The notes under the pieces were generated by a model. The model made no database searches. It was not told the origin of the DNA and saw only the letters and a list, made by a program, of their open reading frames with translations. The translations under genes were made by a program, and so were the position numbers. From positions 1 to 64,000 of the forward strand of contig NZ_PVXN01000005.1 of NCBI RefSeq assembly GCF_002995795.1: 64,000 nt of DNA, given 5' to 3'. Below are positions 43,640 to 53,042 of this stretch, one piece after another (the stretch's first letter is position 1; every line of letters starts with the position of its first letter). This DNA is from Clostridium thermopalmarium DSM 5974. Its GTDB lineage: Bacteria; Bacillota; Clostridia; Clostridiales; Clostridiaceae.

Positions 43640-44323
43640 CTAGTTATTTTGCTCAATAATCCTTCCATCTTTTATATGTATTATTCTATCTGTCTTTTTA
43701 GCTATTCTATCATCATGGGTTATTATTACAAAGGTAGTTTTAAATTTATCATTTATATCTCTAAATAAATTATATATATTTTCTGATGAATTTGAATCTA
43801 AATTTCCTGTTGGTTCGTCTGCTAATATAATCTTAGGTTTATTCATAAGAGCTCTTGCAATAGCTACTCTTTGCTGCTGTCCTCCTGATAGATCATAAAC
43901 CTTATTTTTCTTAAGAGAAGAAAGACCAACTAAATCCAAAAACATTTCAGCTCTTTCTCTTGTTTTTCTACCGTGAAAAAACTTGTTTATAGTATGGGGC
44001 ATGAGTACATTTTCTATAGCATTAAATTCTGGAAGAAGGTAATGGAACTGAAATACAAAGCCTATGTTTCTATTTCTAAGAGCAGCTAAAGCCCTTCTAC
44101 TCATTTTATCAACTCTCCTGCTTTGAATGTATACTTCTCCACTGGTAGGCTTGTCTAAAGTGCCTAATATATTTAAAAGAGTGGTTTTCCCACTTCCAGA
44201 TGCTCCTATTATGGAATTAAATGAACCTTCTTCAATAGACATATTAATATCGTATAGCACTTGGGTTTTAACCCTTCTTCCATATATCTTGTTTATATTT
44301 TTTAGTTCTATAATATTAGCCAT
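43640..44323 (-). CDS. ABC transporter ATP-binding protein (LolD/MacB type)
   Basis: A 227-residue ATPase with Walker A GASGSGKTT (about 40-48), Q-loop region, signature LSGGQQQRVAIARAL (about 143-157), Walker B IILADEPTG and the switch His in IITHD. The sequence is of the LolD/MacB group, which works with FtsX-like permeases in exporting or extracting envelope molecules. It overlaps the upstream permease gene by 8 bases, so the two are translationally coupled. Confidence 0.93.
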   Translation of the reverse strand: MANIIELKNINKIYGRRVKTQVLYDINMSIEEGSFNSIIGASGSGKTTLLNILGTLDKPTSGEVYIQSRRVDKMSRRALAALRNRNIGFVFQFHYLLPEFNAIENVLMPHTINKFFHGRKTRERAEMFLDLVGLSSLKKNKVYDLSGGQQQRVAIARALMNKPKIILADEPTGNLDSNSSENIYNLFRDINDKFKTTFVIITHDDRIAKKTDRIIHIKDGRIIEQNN

Positions 44324-45470
44324 TTTTTATCACCTCTACAGGAGTTAATTTGAGGGACTTTATAGCTGGAAATACTGCTGCTAAAGTAGAAGCTGCAACA
44401 GCTATTAAAGAAGATATAATAATAAATCTGTTATTTATGATAATATCTACAATTGGCTTTCCATCTGAAGTAACTATGTATCTGTTAAATCCCTTTATAT
44501 ACAGCAATGTTAATAATACCCCTACTGCTGTGCCTACTAAACCTAGAATAAATGCCTGCAGCAAAAATATAAGTGCAGCAGAACCATCCTTTATTCCCAT
44601 AGCTTTTAAAATACCAATTTGCTTATATTTTTGAACTACGCTTATGTTAAGTATACTCATTATACTTAACACTGAAGCTAAAAGTACAAAAAATTGTATT
44701 ATAACAGAGCATATTTTCTGACCTATTATAGCACTAGCTATAAGTTTATTTTGATCTTTCCAGTTTTCTATTTTTAAATCATTATTTTTAATAGAGTTCT
44801 TTATGTTATTTGCAATATTATCTGCATTATAAGCATCATTAGTTGAAAGCTCAAAGGAAGTAATTTTATTTCCACTATCAGCTATGTCCTGAGCAGTTTT
44901 TAAATCAGTTATTACCCATATGCTATTTAATTTAACTGCTCCTAAATTATAAAACCCAACTACAATTACTTCTACATTCTTTCCTTGAAAATTCACCACA
45001 TTTATTTTATCCCCTATTTTTAGTCCTAATTTATCACCTAAATCTTTACCAATAAGAGCTTGTCCGCTTTTGCTAATCATTTTTCCTTCATAAATCTTAT
45101 TTTTCATATCGTATAGAGTATTCAAATCTTGTGGCAAAAACCCTCTTACTTGTATATTTTGTTTTTTATTATTAGTGTTTATAAAAGCATTATGTTCAAT
45201 TACTGGAGAAACTATATTTATGTTTTTATCTACAGCCTTGATCTTTCTCTCAATATCTTCCCAAGATTCTATACTTCCTTTACTTGAAGTAATATTAATA
45301 TGAACAAAGCTTCCAGCAACCTTACTTAAAAGGCTTTTATCTAGTCCTTGACTTAAAAGCCCTATAAAAATCTGCACTGATACTCCTATAGCTATACCCA
45401 TAATTATAATAAGTGTCTGTATCTTACTTTTTCTTAAAAACCTTGAAGCTATCTTAAAAGACGTTAGCAT
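44316..45470 (-). CDS. FtsX-like ABC permease (MacB/LolC type)
   Basis: A 384-residue permease with the family layout: one N-terminal membrane segment (about 18-38), an extracytoplasmic MacB-type domain (about 40-255), then three C-terminal membrane segments (about 260-375). FtsX-type motifs are NISVVQKYKQIGILKAMGIK and the C-terminal KSLKLTPVEVIKNG. GGAGGAG precedes the ATG. It pairs with the ATPase downstream; the substrate is unknown. Confidence 0.92.
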   Translation of the reverse strand: MLTSFKIASRFLRKSKIQTLIIIMGIAIGVSVQIFIGLLSQGLDKSLLSKVAGSFVHINITSSKGSIESWEDIERKIKAVDKNINIVSPVIEHNAFINTNNKKQNIQVRGFLPQDLNTLYDMKNKIYEGKMISKSGQALIGKDLGDKLGLKIGDKINVVNFQGKNVEVIVVGFYNLGAVKLNSIWVITDLKTAQDIADSGNKITSFELSTNDAYNADNIANNIKNSIKNNDLKIENWKDQNKLIASAIIGQKICSVIIQFFVLLASVLSIMSILNISVVQKYKQIGILKAMGIKDGSAALIFLLQAFILGLVGTAVGVLLTLLYIKGFNRYIVTSDGKPIVDIIINNRFIIISSLIAVAASTLAAVFPAIKSLKLTPVEVIKNG

Positions 45471-45489
45471 AATTACTCCTCCATAAATA

Positions 45490-45993
45490 TTATTTGTTTA
45501 CTGAATTTTTCTTGTTCCACATATTACATACTCCTCCTTTAGAACTTATCTTACTCCAAATATTATCATATATGTAAAATATAAATATTCCAAATAATGA
45601 ACCAGCAAAATCAATTAATATATCTCCAACATTAGATGTTCTATCCTGTATGAATTTTTGATAAAACTCATCCATAACAGCACACAATAAGCATATAAAT
45701 AATATATACCCTAGAGCACCTTTTCCTTTAAAATTATATTTAAACAAGGCAAAGCTTATAATTATACCTAAAATAAGATATTCTATAAAATGAGCGCTTT
45801 TTCTCACAATAAGATTTAAGGTACTTGATTTAATATCCACATACTTTCTAATATGCTTTTTATAGATATTATTATTTTTTATAAAATTGACTATAGTATA
45901 GCTTTTTTCATTAGACACAGATCCTATATTGCTTGAATTAAAAAATATAATTCCTATCCACAACATGCAAAATATTATTATTATCTTTTTCAT
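45490..45993 (-). CDS. VanZ-like membrane protein
   Basis: About 167 residues from MKKIIIIFCMLW. GAGAGGTC lies just upstream and within the longer TTG-initiated frame to 46032. VanZ-family features are an N-terminal membrane segment, FFNSSN, KSAHFIEYLILGI with the conserved His/Glu, and MDEFYQKFIQDRTSNVGDILID. The family is linked to glycopeptide (teicoplanin) tolerance in enterococci; the general role is unknown. It lies 19 bases upstream of the ABC permease and may be in the same transcript. Confidence 0.85.
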   Translation of the reverse strand: MKKIIIIFCMLWIGIIFFNSSNIGSVSNEKSYTIVNFIKNNNIYKKHIRKYVDIKSSTLNLIVRKSAHFIEYLILGIIISFALFKYNFKGKGALGYILFICLLCAVMDEFYQKFIQDRTSNVGDILIDFAGSLFGIFIFYIYDNIWSKISSKGGVCNMWNKKNSVNK

Positions 45994-46116
45994 AAATTGA
46001 CCTCTCTTATTTATAGCAATCATATTTATCAATATATCATATATTTTATTATTTTTTAATTATATACATATTATATTTTTATAAACAAAAACTTTATATT
46101 TAATTTTATGAAAAAC

Positions 46117-46152
46117 AAAAATTAGCAGCTTTATTTTAGACTGCTAATTTAT
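46117..46152 (-). terminator. Terminator at the 3' end of the polysaccharide locus
   Basis: AAATTAGCAG at 46119-46128 pairs with CTGCTAATTT at 46141-46150. It follows the galE remnant on the minus strand. Confidence 0.75.
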
Positions 46153-46190
46153 ATTTTCACATATTTATAACATATTTAGTGTTATGTTAA

Positions 46191-46585
46191 TCAATATCCA
46201 TTTGGATGGTTTTTATGCCAATTCCATGCCGTTTCTATTATAGTTTCTAATGAATTATATTTTAGTTTCCAGCCTAACTCGTGTTTTGCTTTATCACTAG
46301 AGGCAATAAGTATTGCTGGATCTCCTGCTCTTCTTTCTGCAATTTCTGCTTTTATTTCACATCCTGTTACTTTTCTTATCACTTCAACTACTTCTTTAAC
46401 AGAAAAGCCTGTACCATTACCTAGATTGTAAATTCTACTTTCTCCACCTTTTCTTAATCTATCAATAGCAAGAATGTGAGCATTTGCTAAATCAGTAACA
46501 TTTTAGTGGCTCTACTACACTTTCTTCAACTAATGAATAAGCAGCAAAGTCTATAACCGCATCTATATTATTTTCAATAAATATT
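46191..46585 (-). pseudogene. galE: UDP-glucose 4-epimerase (galE) remnant with internal deletion
   Basis: Two fragments of GalE are visible. The upstream one (about 46507-46585) reads ENNIDAVIDFAAYSLVEES and VVEPLKC. The downstream one reads [19 protein letters not shown], then [18 protein letters not shown], and continues in the open frame 46191-46382 to the normal GalE C-terminus (WHKNHPNGY). The middle of the gene (roughly residues 100-240) and the NAD-binding N-terminus are missing, and the two parts are out of frame. Loss of function is certain if no other copy supplies it. Confidence 0.85.
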
Positions 46586-47810
46586 TAATATCCTAATATT
46601 TCTCGAATATCATATTCTTTTTTAAGTTCTACACTTTTAAAATTTGTGTCCAAAAAAGTATTTACCATTATCGTATTATGAGAAATTAACTTTTTCTTTT
46701 CATCTTCATTACTACAGTTATTAATTAAATCAAATAGTAGAACTGGCTTTATTTTATTTCCATCATAAGCTATAGATTTAGCAATAGAAAATGTACACGT
46801 GTCAAGTAATATGCTATCTTCATTTTTAGAAAGATATATATTGAAAACTACAGAGTACTCTGCCATTTTATCATAAGGCTCTTTATTAACTCCTGCCTTA
46901 CCTAAGAAATTTCCTAATGAATAAGTTTTTATTATTCCTTCACTTACTCTACTAATATCACATTTATGCACAACATGCTCATGATTACCAATAACTGCAT
47001 TAACGCCGTGTTTCACTAAAAAATCACATATTTGTTTTGTATACTCAGTTGGTTCCCTATTATATTGTCCACCTGCATGCATACACATAATAATATAATC
47101 TGCTCCATTTTTTTGACATTCTCTTATTTCTTTAATTAATTCTCTTTTACAACGCCAATTACTTTCTTTACGTTCATATACTGGCTTTTTAAATTGCTTT
47201 GGATAGAATATCTTACCCAATTTTCTATATATTTTTGAGTACAATTTTGAAGGATTATTATAGCATTTTCTAGTAAAAGGATTACTAAGTTCTTGCTCTT
47301 GAAATAAATTAACCATATATTTTTCATCTTTTCCTAAATAATTATTATTAGAAAATGCATTGGTACCATATGTATAAGATAAAAAAGCTATTTTAAATCC
47401 TTTTATATCTTCAATAAAACATTTTTTTGCTTTTTATCTGCATAAGTCCCAATATGTTTTAAATTACACTTATCTAGAGCCTTAATAGTATTTTTTAATC
47501 CTTTAATTCCACGATCTAAACAATGGTTATTAGCTGTAGATACCAAATCTACTCCACTTCTTTTTAATGCTTCAGCAAACTGAATAGGTGAATTAAAACT
47601 CCATTTTTCTTTACTATATCCACACTCTTCTCCTGCAATTGGTGTTTCTAAGTTAGCAACAACATAATCAGAGCTAGCAAAATAATCTTCAAAACTGTTA
47701 AATACTAAATTAAAATTATAATCATTATCGCTTACTTTGTGGGCAATAATCTGATCTGCTTCACACATAACATCACCAACAAAAGTTAACTTAACTTGTG
47801 CACGCTCCAC
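46585..47810 (-). pseudogene. CapA-like polysaccharide protein, frameshifted in a poly-A run
   Basis: The N-terminal part starts at GTG 47810 (MERAQVKLTFVGDVMCEADQ) and has NLETPIAGEE and STANNHCLDRGIKGL. It stops at 47403, just after DKKQKNVLLKI. In the next frame the protein resumes as CFIEDIKGFKIAFLSYTYG and runs on through MCMHAGGQYNREP, GNHEHVVH and YSLGNFLGK to 46585. The switch lies in a run of seven T (47422-47428; A on the coding strand), so a one-base slip would restore a protein of about 408 residues. It could be a pseudogene, a phase-variable gene or a base-calling error. The gene starts 8 bases after the PP-loop gene. Confidence 0.8.
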
Positions 47811-47817
47811 TATATTA

Positions 47818-49080
47818 TTACACCATCCTCTTTTTAATTTTAGATATAGCATTTTTTATTTTTCTTTTTACACGAAAAATTTGTTTTATTGGTATGTTAT
47901 TAATATTGTTTATATTCATCTTATAAAACCATCTTAAACTATTATTCACTTCATTAATTTCATAATTATTCCTGAGTTTATCTTGTATATATTTATAATT
48001 TAATATTATATATTTATAATTTAATATTACATGAATTCTTCTCTTAAAATCCTTCATCATATTATTAAAATCTTCATTACTATAGTTAAATCCATATTTT
48101 CTTGGGTCATCTTTTTCAGCAATAATTCCTAAAATAGTACGATAACACTTTTCACAATGACAACAGTTAGAGCCACCTTCTGATTCCCAACACACACGCA
48201 ATTGCACTGGCTTACCTGTTTTTCTAGTATAATTACATATTCGTTCAATTTTAGCTTGGCGATTATATTCATAACCATCATGAATAACTTGGCATCCACA
48301 AAACCTTACATAATTATCTATAGACGGATCAGATGCGCATGTAACTTTACCTTTTTCTGCAATAGTAAAGGTAGACGCAATATAAACTTTACTAATTTGA
48401 TATTGATATGCATATGGAGCCATATGACCTAATAATCCTATCCCATGTTGAAATCCATGCCACCAATTATCACCAGTCCGTTTACTAACATATGAACTTA
48501 ATGCTCCCTCATTTAAAAACTTTCTAAACGATGATTTTACAACAACATAATCTAACTTATTATCTCTTGCAATATTAACTGTATGTTCTTCTACAACTTT
48601 CCATCCTACTTTATCTTCAAGTTTAATATCTGAACCCCATAATGTTACTAGTGTAGGTCTCTCATCTATATGAGATATTAGTGTATGAAATGCATCAACT
48701 CCACCACTAAAAAACGCTGCTGATTTATCTGTTTTAGGATTAACATTATTTACTATCTTCTGTGCTGTTATTTTTCCAGCAAATTCTAGCTTAGGATACA
48801 TTTCAATGTAGCCTTGCTTAAATTCATTGATACTATCATAAAAATCCTTATCTATTTCGTTAAGAATAATTTCAGCATCAAATATCCATGCCATAGGTAA
48901 AAAGTTACAAAGAAATGGAATTATAGCTATACTTTCTGGGACATCCATGATACTTTTACTATATTCTATAAAAAAACTTTCTTTTTCATTAAAATATTTT
49001 TTCCATTCACCCATTATAGTGTAATCACAATCTAAGCGGTTATTCTGAATTATGACCTTATTTATTATCATTTTATTCAT
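47818..49080 (-). CDS. PP-loop (QueC-like) ATP pyrophosphatase in the polysaccharide locus
   Basis: A 420-residue protein. Residues 120-132 (AAFFSGGVDAFHT) carry an SGGxD PP-loop, and near 300-312 a Cys cluster, SNCCHCEKC, resembles the zinc site of QueC-type enzymes. PP-loop enzymes adenylate carboxyl or carbonyl groups before amidation or thiolation. In this setting, between a flippase and a CapA-like gene, amidation of a sugar acid or similar modification is a plausible guess, not a demonstrated role. The C-terminal region (about 345-420) is basic and includes a duplicated ILNYKYI from a 21-bp tandem duplication. GAGGTAA precedes the ATG. Confidence 0.65.
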   Translation of the reverse strand: MNKMIINKVIIQNNRLDCDYTIMGEWKKYFNEKESFFIEYSKSIMDVPESIAIIPFLCNFLPMAWIFDAEIILNEIDKDFYDSINEFKQGYIEMYPKLEFAGKITAQKIVNNVNPKTDKSAAFFSGGVDAFHTLISHIDERPTLVTLWGSDIKLEDKVGWKVVEEHTVNIARDNKLDYVVVKSSFRKFLNEGALSSYVSKRTGDNWWHGFQHGIGLLGHMAPYAYQYQISKVYIASTFTIAEKGKVTCASDPSIDNYVRFCGCQVIHDGYEYNRQAKIERICNYTRKTGKPVQLRVCWESEGGSNCCHCEKCYRTILGIIAEKDDPRKYGFNYSNEDFNNMMKDFKRRIHVILNYKYIILNYKYIQDKLRNNYEINEVNNSLRWFYKMNINNINNIPIKQIFRVKRKIKNAISKIKKRMV

Positions 49081-49145
49081 ATTGAGTTACCTCTTTTCTC
49101 TAAAATAATCAAAATAAATCTTTGGTAAATATATTTGTAAATATA

Positions 49146-50729
49146 CTAATTAAATCTTTTTATCTTTTTAAGAAAAATATTTATAAAATGCCTTCGTTCA
49201 TCTTTATTCAATACAATCATCATATTAATAGCAAGCCCTAATATAGATGTAATGCAAGCAGCTATTATTAATGTCCACCATGAATTAATAATAAATAAAT
49301 GGTCTATAAATGACCCTATGAATATCAAAACAATCACACTTAAAATTGAGTACATTACCTCTGGAAAAAATGTATTCCATTTCAATTTTAAATATTTTGC
49401 ACAAAATGGTACTGTATATAGCATATTACGTATAAGATTAATAAATGAACTAGTTCCAGCAACAGCATATACACCAAGATTTGTTGTTTTAAGAAGTAAA
49501 AAAACAATTCCTGTACTAACAATACCAGAAATTAATAACAATACAGAATTCCATTTTAATTTATTAGTAACAGTAAAAACATTAAATAACACTTGAATTC
49601 CACTAGTAAAAATCAAGCCAAAACATGTCAAAATTGAAAGAATCTGAAGTACTTGAGCATCTTGATTTGGAACCCAAAGGCTATAAAAGGAATCTCCAAA
49701 GATAATCAGAATGGATAAAGGAATAGTTAATAATATTCCTGTAAGTTTCATAGCTTTCTTGAGCTCAGCTTTAACTGCATTTAAATCTCCTTTTGCATAA
49801 TCTATAGTTAAACTAGGAATAAAAACAGATGTTAACGTACCTGCAAGTGAAGTAATAACATTGGGCAATGTTTTTGCCAATGATATCATTCCCATTTCAA
49901 AAGGTCCAATAAATATATTAGTAATCAATAAATCTAAGCCGCTTAAAAGTATATGACCAACTTGAGTTATTGTATTCCAAATACCAGATAAAACTAATTC
50001 CAGCACAGCATTAATATCAAAATACTTTTTTCTAATGTGCAGTTCAGGCAAAAGCTTTTGCTTATAGTATAATGAATACAAAGTTACAAATATTGTTGTT
50101 GCAATTGCTGAAATGCCTAAAAAATATACTGAAGGCTTGAATAACATAAATAAGCCAACTATCACAGCAACACGTAGTAAATTAGATTGCATACTACTAA
50201 TAGATTGTAAATAAATTTTATTTGTAACAAAGGTGGCTACTCCCCAATTTGGTAACCCCGTGTTAATAAAAAAGTTTATAAATAAAAGTGCAAAAAGTAT
50301 TTTAACATCTATAATCAAATACTTAGGTATATTGATGATCTTTTCAAGGTATACTATACATAGAATTGATGGTATTAGTAAAATTGCCACAAGTATTACA
50401 TTACCTATAAAAACAGATGTATAATACTCATTAGCCTTTTTTAAATCTCCTTGGTGTATTTTTATAGTAATAAATCTTCCTGCCATAGAATTTAATGCAA
50501 TTGTAACAAGAGTTGCATATGTAATAAAATTATTTGCAAGAGATACATATCCATTTGCTTCTACCCCAAGGGTTTTAACAATATATGGAGATAAGAAAAA
50601 GTTAATTAAAAGATTTGTTGCAAATGCAACTATACTACTAACAATATTAATAGTTAATTGACGGTTTTTTGTCATATTCTTTTGTTTCAATTTTCTATAT
50701 CTTACTAACTGCATCTTTCTAAACCTCAT
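49146..50729 (-). CDS. Polysaccharide flippase (Wzx/MATE-like)
   Basis: A 527-residue protein with about 12-14 membrane segments, of the oligosaccharide flippase type. The first segments read IVSSIVAFATNLLINFFLSP and IVKTLGVEANGYVSLANN, a typical Wzx start. It would move lipid-linked repeat units across the membrane. AGGGAATAA precedes the ATG, which follows directly after the stop of the pyruvyl transferase gene, so the two are coupled. Confidence 0.9.
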   Translation of the reverse strand: MRFRKMQLVRYRKLKQKNMTKNRQLTINIVSSIVAFATNLLINFFLSPYIVKTLGVEANGYVSLANNFITYATLVTIALNSMAGRFITIKIHQGDLKKANEYYTSVFIGNVILVAILLIPSILCIVYLEKIINIPKYLIIDVKILFALLFINFFINTGLPNWGVATFVTNKIYLQSISSMQSNLLRVAVIVGLFMLFKPSVYFLGISAIATTIFVTLYSLYYKQKLLPELHIRKKYFDINAVLELVLSGIWNTITQVGHILLSGLDLLITNIFIGPFEMGMISLAKTLPNVITSLAGTLTSVFIPSLTIDYAKGDLNAVKAELKKAMKLTGILLTIPLSILIIFGDSFYSLWVPNQDAQVLQILSILTCFGLIFTSGIQVLFNVFTVTNKLKWNSVLLLISGIVSTGIVFLLLKTTNLGVYAVAGTSSFINLIRNMLYTVPFCAKYLKLKWNTFFPEVMYSILSVIVLIFIGSFIDHLFIINSWWTLIIAACITSILGLAINMMIVLNKDERRHFINIFLKKIKRFN

Positions 50730-51788
50730 TTATTCCCTTAATTGAGTTATTAATTTATAAAAATACTTTTCTTTAAAATATGTTCTATCCATATTTTTCA
50801 AGTTACTTAATTCTTCTATTAGCATTTTAATATTCTCTATATCTAAATCTTCAATAAATCTTATATAATTTAAATTCTTAACCCATTTATAACTTTCTAT
50901 CACCTTATGGTCTAGCGATCTTAAAACAATACATGGAGTTTTTGTAATAGTTGCAAAAATCATTCCATGCAATCTATCTGTTATCACAACCTTTGCATTT
51001 TTAAAATCATTCCATATTTTAAATAATTCTTTTTCTCTTGAATTCTTATTAACAGTCCTATTGACTGTAGTATCACTTTCAACTACATTTTTATAAGTAT
51101 TCTTTATTTCTTCTAAAAATTTCTCAGTTTTCTCTTTAAAATAAGATTCCTTATCTTTTCTTAAACAAGTCATTATATAACTTCTCTTTTGATTTGCTTC
51201 GAATAGATCTTCTAAATAAAAAACAATATCAGGTACTTCTATTACTTTATTATTTTTAAATAGCTTACACATAGTTTCATAAGATTTGTCTTCCCTTGCC
51301 AGTAATGTTAGATTGCTATTTTTATTATATGATTTTATTGTTTTTTCTTTCTCAATATTACCCTTATTATCATCAGTAAATGTAATAGTTTGAGTCATTG
51401 AGATAATTTTATTATTTTTAAAGTTATTTATTATAAATCTTCTTGGTTCTTCTTCTTGAATGTAAAGATTCCCCATATTGCCTCCACCATGAAGTATAAT
51501 AAGGTCATCTTTATTTAAAATACTCTTTATAGCTTGTCCATATTTATAGATTTCATCTCTTTCAAATTCCAATACTTCATATTCTTTAAAATTATCATGT
51601 AAAAATTTTTCAGTAGCATACGCAATCGCTTGATCTCCTAAGTTACCATGTGCTGGAACTAAACAATATATTATTTTTTTAGTGTTTTTGTATTTTGCTA
51701 ATTCTTTTTTTTTTGATATACTTAGTGCATATTCTAGTTTAAATTTTAATTTACGTGGAATAATTCTTTTAATTATTCTATCCATCAA
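50730..51788 (-). CDS. Polysaccharide pyruvyl transferase family protein
   Basis: A 352-residue protein with the family signature IYCLVPAHGNLGDQAIAYAT near 40-59, LIILHGGGNMGNLY near 95-108 and KVVITDRLHGMIFATITKTP near 270-289. It would add a pyruvyl ketal or related group to a sugar of the polymer, or act as a related transferase. The family is broad and the acceptor cannot be told. Confidence 0.88.
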   Translation of the reverse strand: MMDRIIKRIIPRKLKFKLEYALSISKKKELAKYKNTKKIIYCLVPAHGNLGDQAIAYATEKFLHDNFKEYEVLEFERDEIYKYGQAIKSILNKDDLIILHGGGNMGNLYIQEEEPRRFIINNFKNNKIISMTQTITFTDDNKGNIEKEKTIKSYNKNSNLTLLAREDKSYETMCKLFKNNKVIEVPDIVFYLEDLFEANQKRSYIMTCLRKDKESYFKEKTEKFLEEIKNTYKNVVESDTTVNRTVNKNSREKELFKIWNDFKNAKVVITDRLHGMIFATITKTPCIVLRSLDHKVIESYKWVKNLNYIRFIEDLDIENIKMLIEELSNLKNMDRTYFKEKYFYKLITQLRE

Positions 51789-51824
51789 TATATATCCTCC
51801 TTTTTAATACATAATTTTACCCTC

Positions 51825-52826
51825 TTATACTAGTTTTGATTTCCAATACATCAAATTACATAATAATTTAACTATATAGTTAGGCGAGTATCTAAACAAT
51901 ATCATTATAACTTTCTTTTTAAAACTAACATCTAAATTATTATTAAATAAATCATAATTATTTTTATAATATTTAATTAAATCGTTAAATAATCTATCTG
52001 AATTATCTACACTAGATTTTAAAACTCTACTCATATTTATTCTTATAAGTGACTCAAACCTTATCTTTGCTTTGTTTTCTAAATCATATAACTTCTTTTT
52101 ATTATAAAACATCACTTGTCCATAATACGCCTCTAAAGCATCCAACCTTTTAATATTAAAGCCTTTTCCCATAATACTATTTGTTCTTTGTAAATAATAA
52201 TACATTTGTTCTGAAGTTAAAACTATTCTTTTAGCATTAAAAAGCAATTGATATGTAGTATACTCATCTTCATGAATTTTCTCTTTAGGAAATCTTATTT
52301 CATTAAATAATTCTTTTTTATAAAGTTTATTCCACACTACTACAGCATTAACAGAGTTTTCATTATATAAATTATTAAGTGCTTCAATATTATTCAACGT
52401 GATTATTGTTTTATTACTATGAAATCTAATATTTTGTACATTAGTATTTTCTTCTTCATATACTCTTAAAAACTCACATTGAGCAATATCAGCATCATAT
52501 TTAATAATTAAATTCATAAGGGTTTCATAAAATTCTTCATGAATATAATCATCAGAGTCTATAAAACCAATATATTCCCCTCTAGCAATATCCAAACCAG
52601 CATTTCTTGCAGAACTTAATCCACCATTTTTTTTATGAATAACTTTAATTCTAGAATCCTTTTTTGCATAATCATCACATATTTTCCCGCAATTATCAGG
52701 AGAACCATCATCAACGAGTATTAATTCAAAATCTGTGAATGTTTGTGCTAATATCGAATCTATACATTTATTAATATATTTCTCCACATTGTAAATTGGT
52801 ACAATTATACTTATTTTAGGCTCCAT
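51825..52826 (-). CDS. Glycosyltransferase family 2
   Basis: A 333-residue GT-A fold enzyme starting MEPKISIIVPIYNVEKYINK. It has LILVDDGSPDNCGKICDDYA (about 35-54), GGLSSARNAGLDIARGEY and the DxD-like FIDSDDYIHEEFYE (about 92-105). It would transfer a sugar from a nucleotide donor to the growing repeat unit. GGAGG lies 9 bases before the ATG. Confidence 0.92.
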   Translation of the reverse strand: MEPKISIIVPIYNVEKYINKCIDSILAQTFTDFELILVDDGSPDNCGKICDDYAKKDSRIKVIHKKNGGLSSARNAGLDIARGEYIGFIDSDDYIHEEFYETLMNLIIKYDADIAQCEFLRVYEEENTNVQNIRFHSNKTIITLNNIEALNNLYNENSVNAVVVWNKLYKKELFNEIRFPKEKIHEDEYTTYQLLFNAKRIVLTSEQMYYYLQRTNSIMGKGFNIKRLDALEAYYGQVMFYNKKKLYDLENKAKIRFESLIRINMSRVLKSSVDNSDRLFNDLIKYYKNNYDLFNNNLDVSFKKKVIMILFRYSPNYIVKLLCNLMYWKSKLV

Positions 52827-53042
52827 AAAATTCCTCCATTCTAATTTAATCTAGTCGATAATTTTATCAATATATATTTGTGCAATTTAATTGGTAAAAT
52901 ACAATTTATCAAATAATGCTAATAATAAATTTCTAAATTCAGTAACCAGAGAATGTTCACTTTGTTCCCATTCTCTAGAGTTGGATCAGCCTCATAGTAG
53001 ATCTGAAAGTTACTAACTGCTTGATAATAATTTGATCTTAAT
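52827..53042. other. Intergenic region with a perfect 8-bp hairpin
   Basis: AGAGAATG at 52948-52955 pairs with CATTCTCT at 52969-52976 around a 13-base loop. Otherwise no gene. GGATCAGCCTCATA and similar non-AT-rich bits nearby could be remains of another sequence. Confidence 0.4.

Noticed and set aside
52948-52976. Terminator in the gap before the glycosyltransferase at 52826
   Set aside because: The 8-bp stem has no T-run on either side and the gap may contain remnants of deleted sequence.
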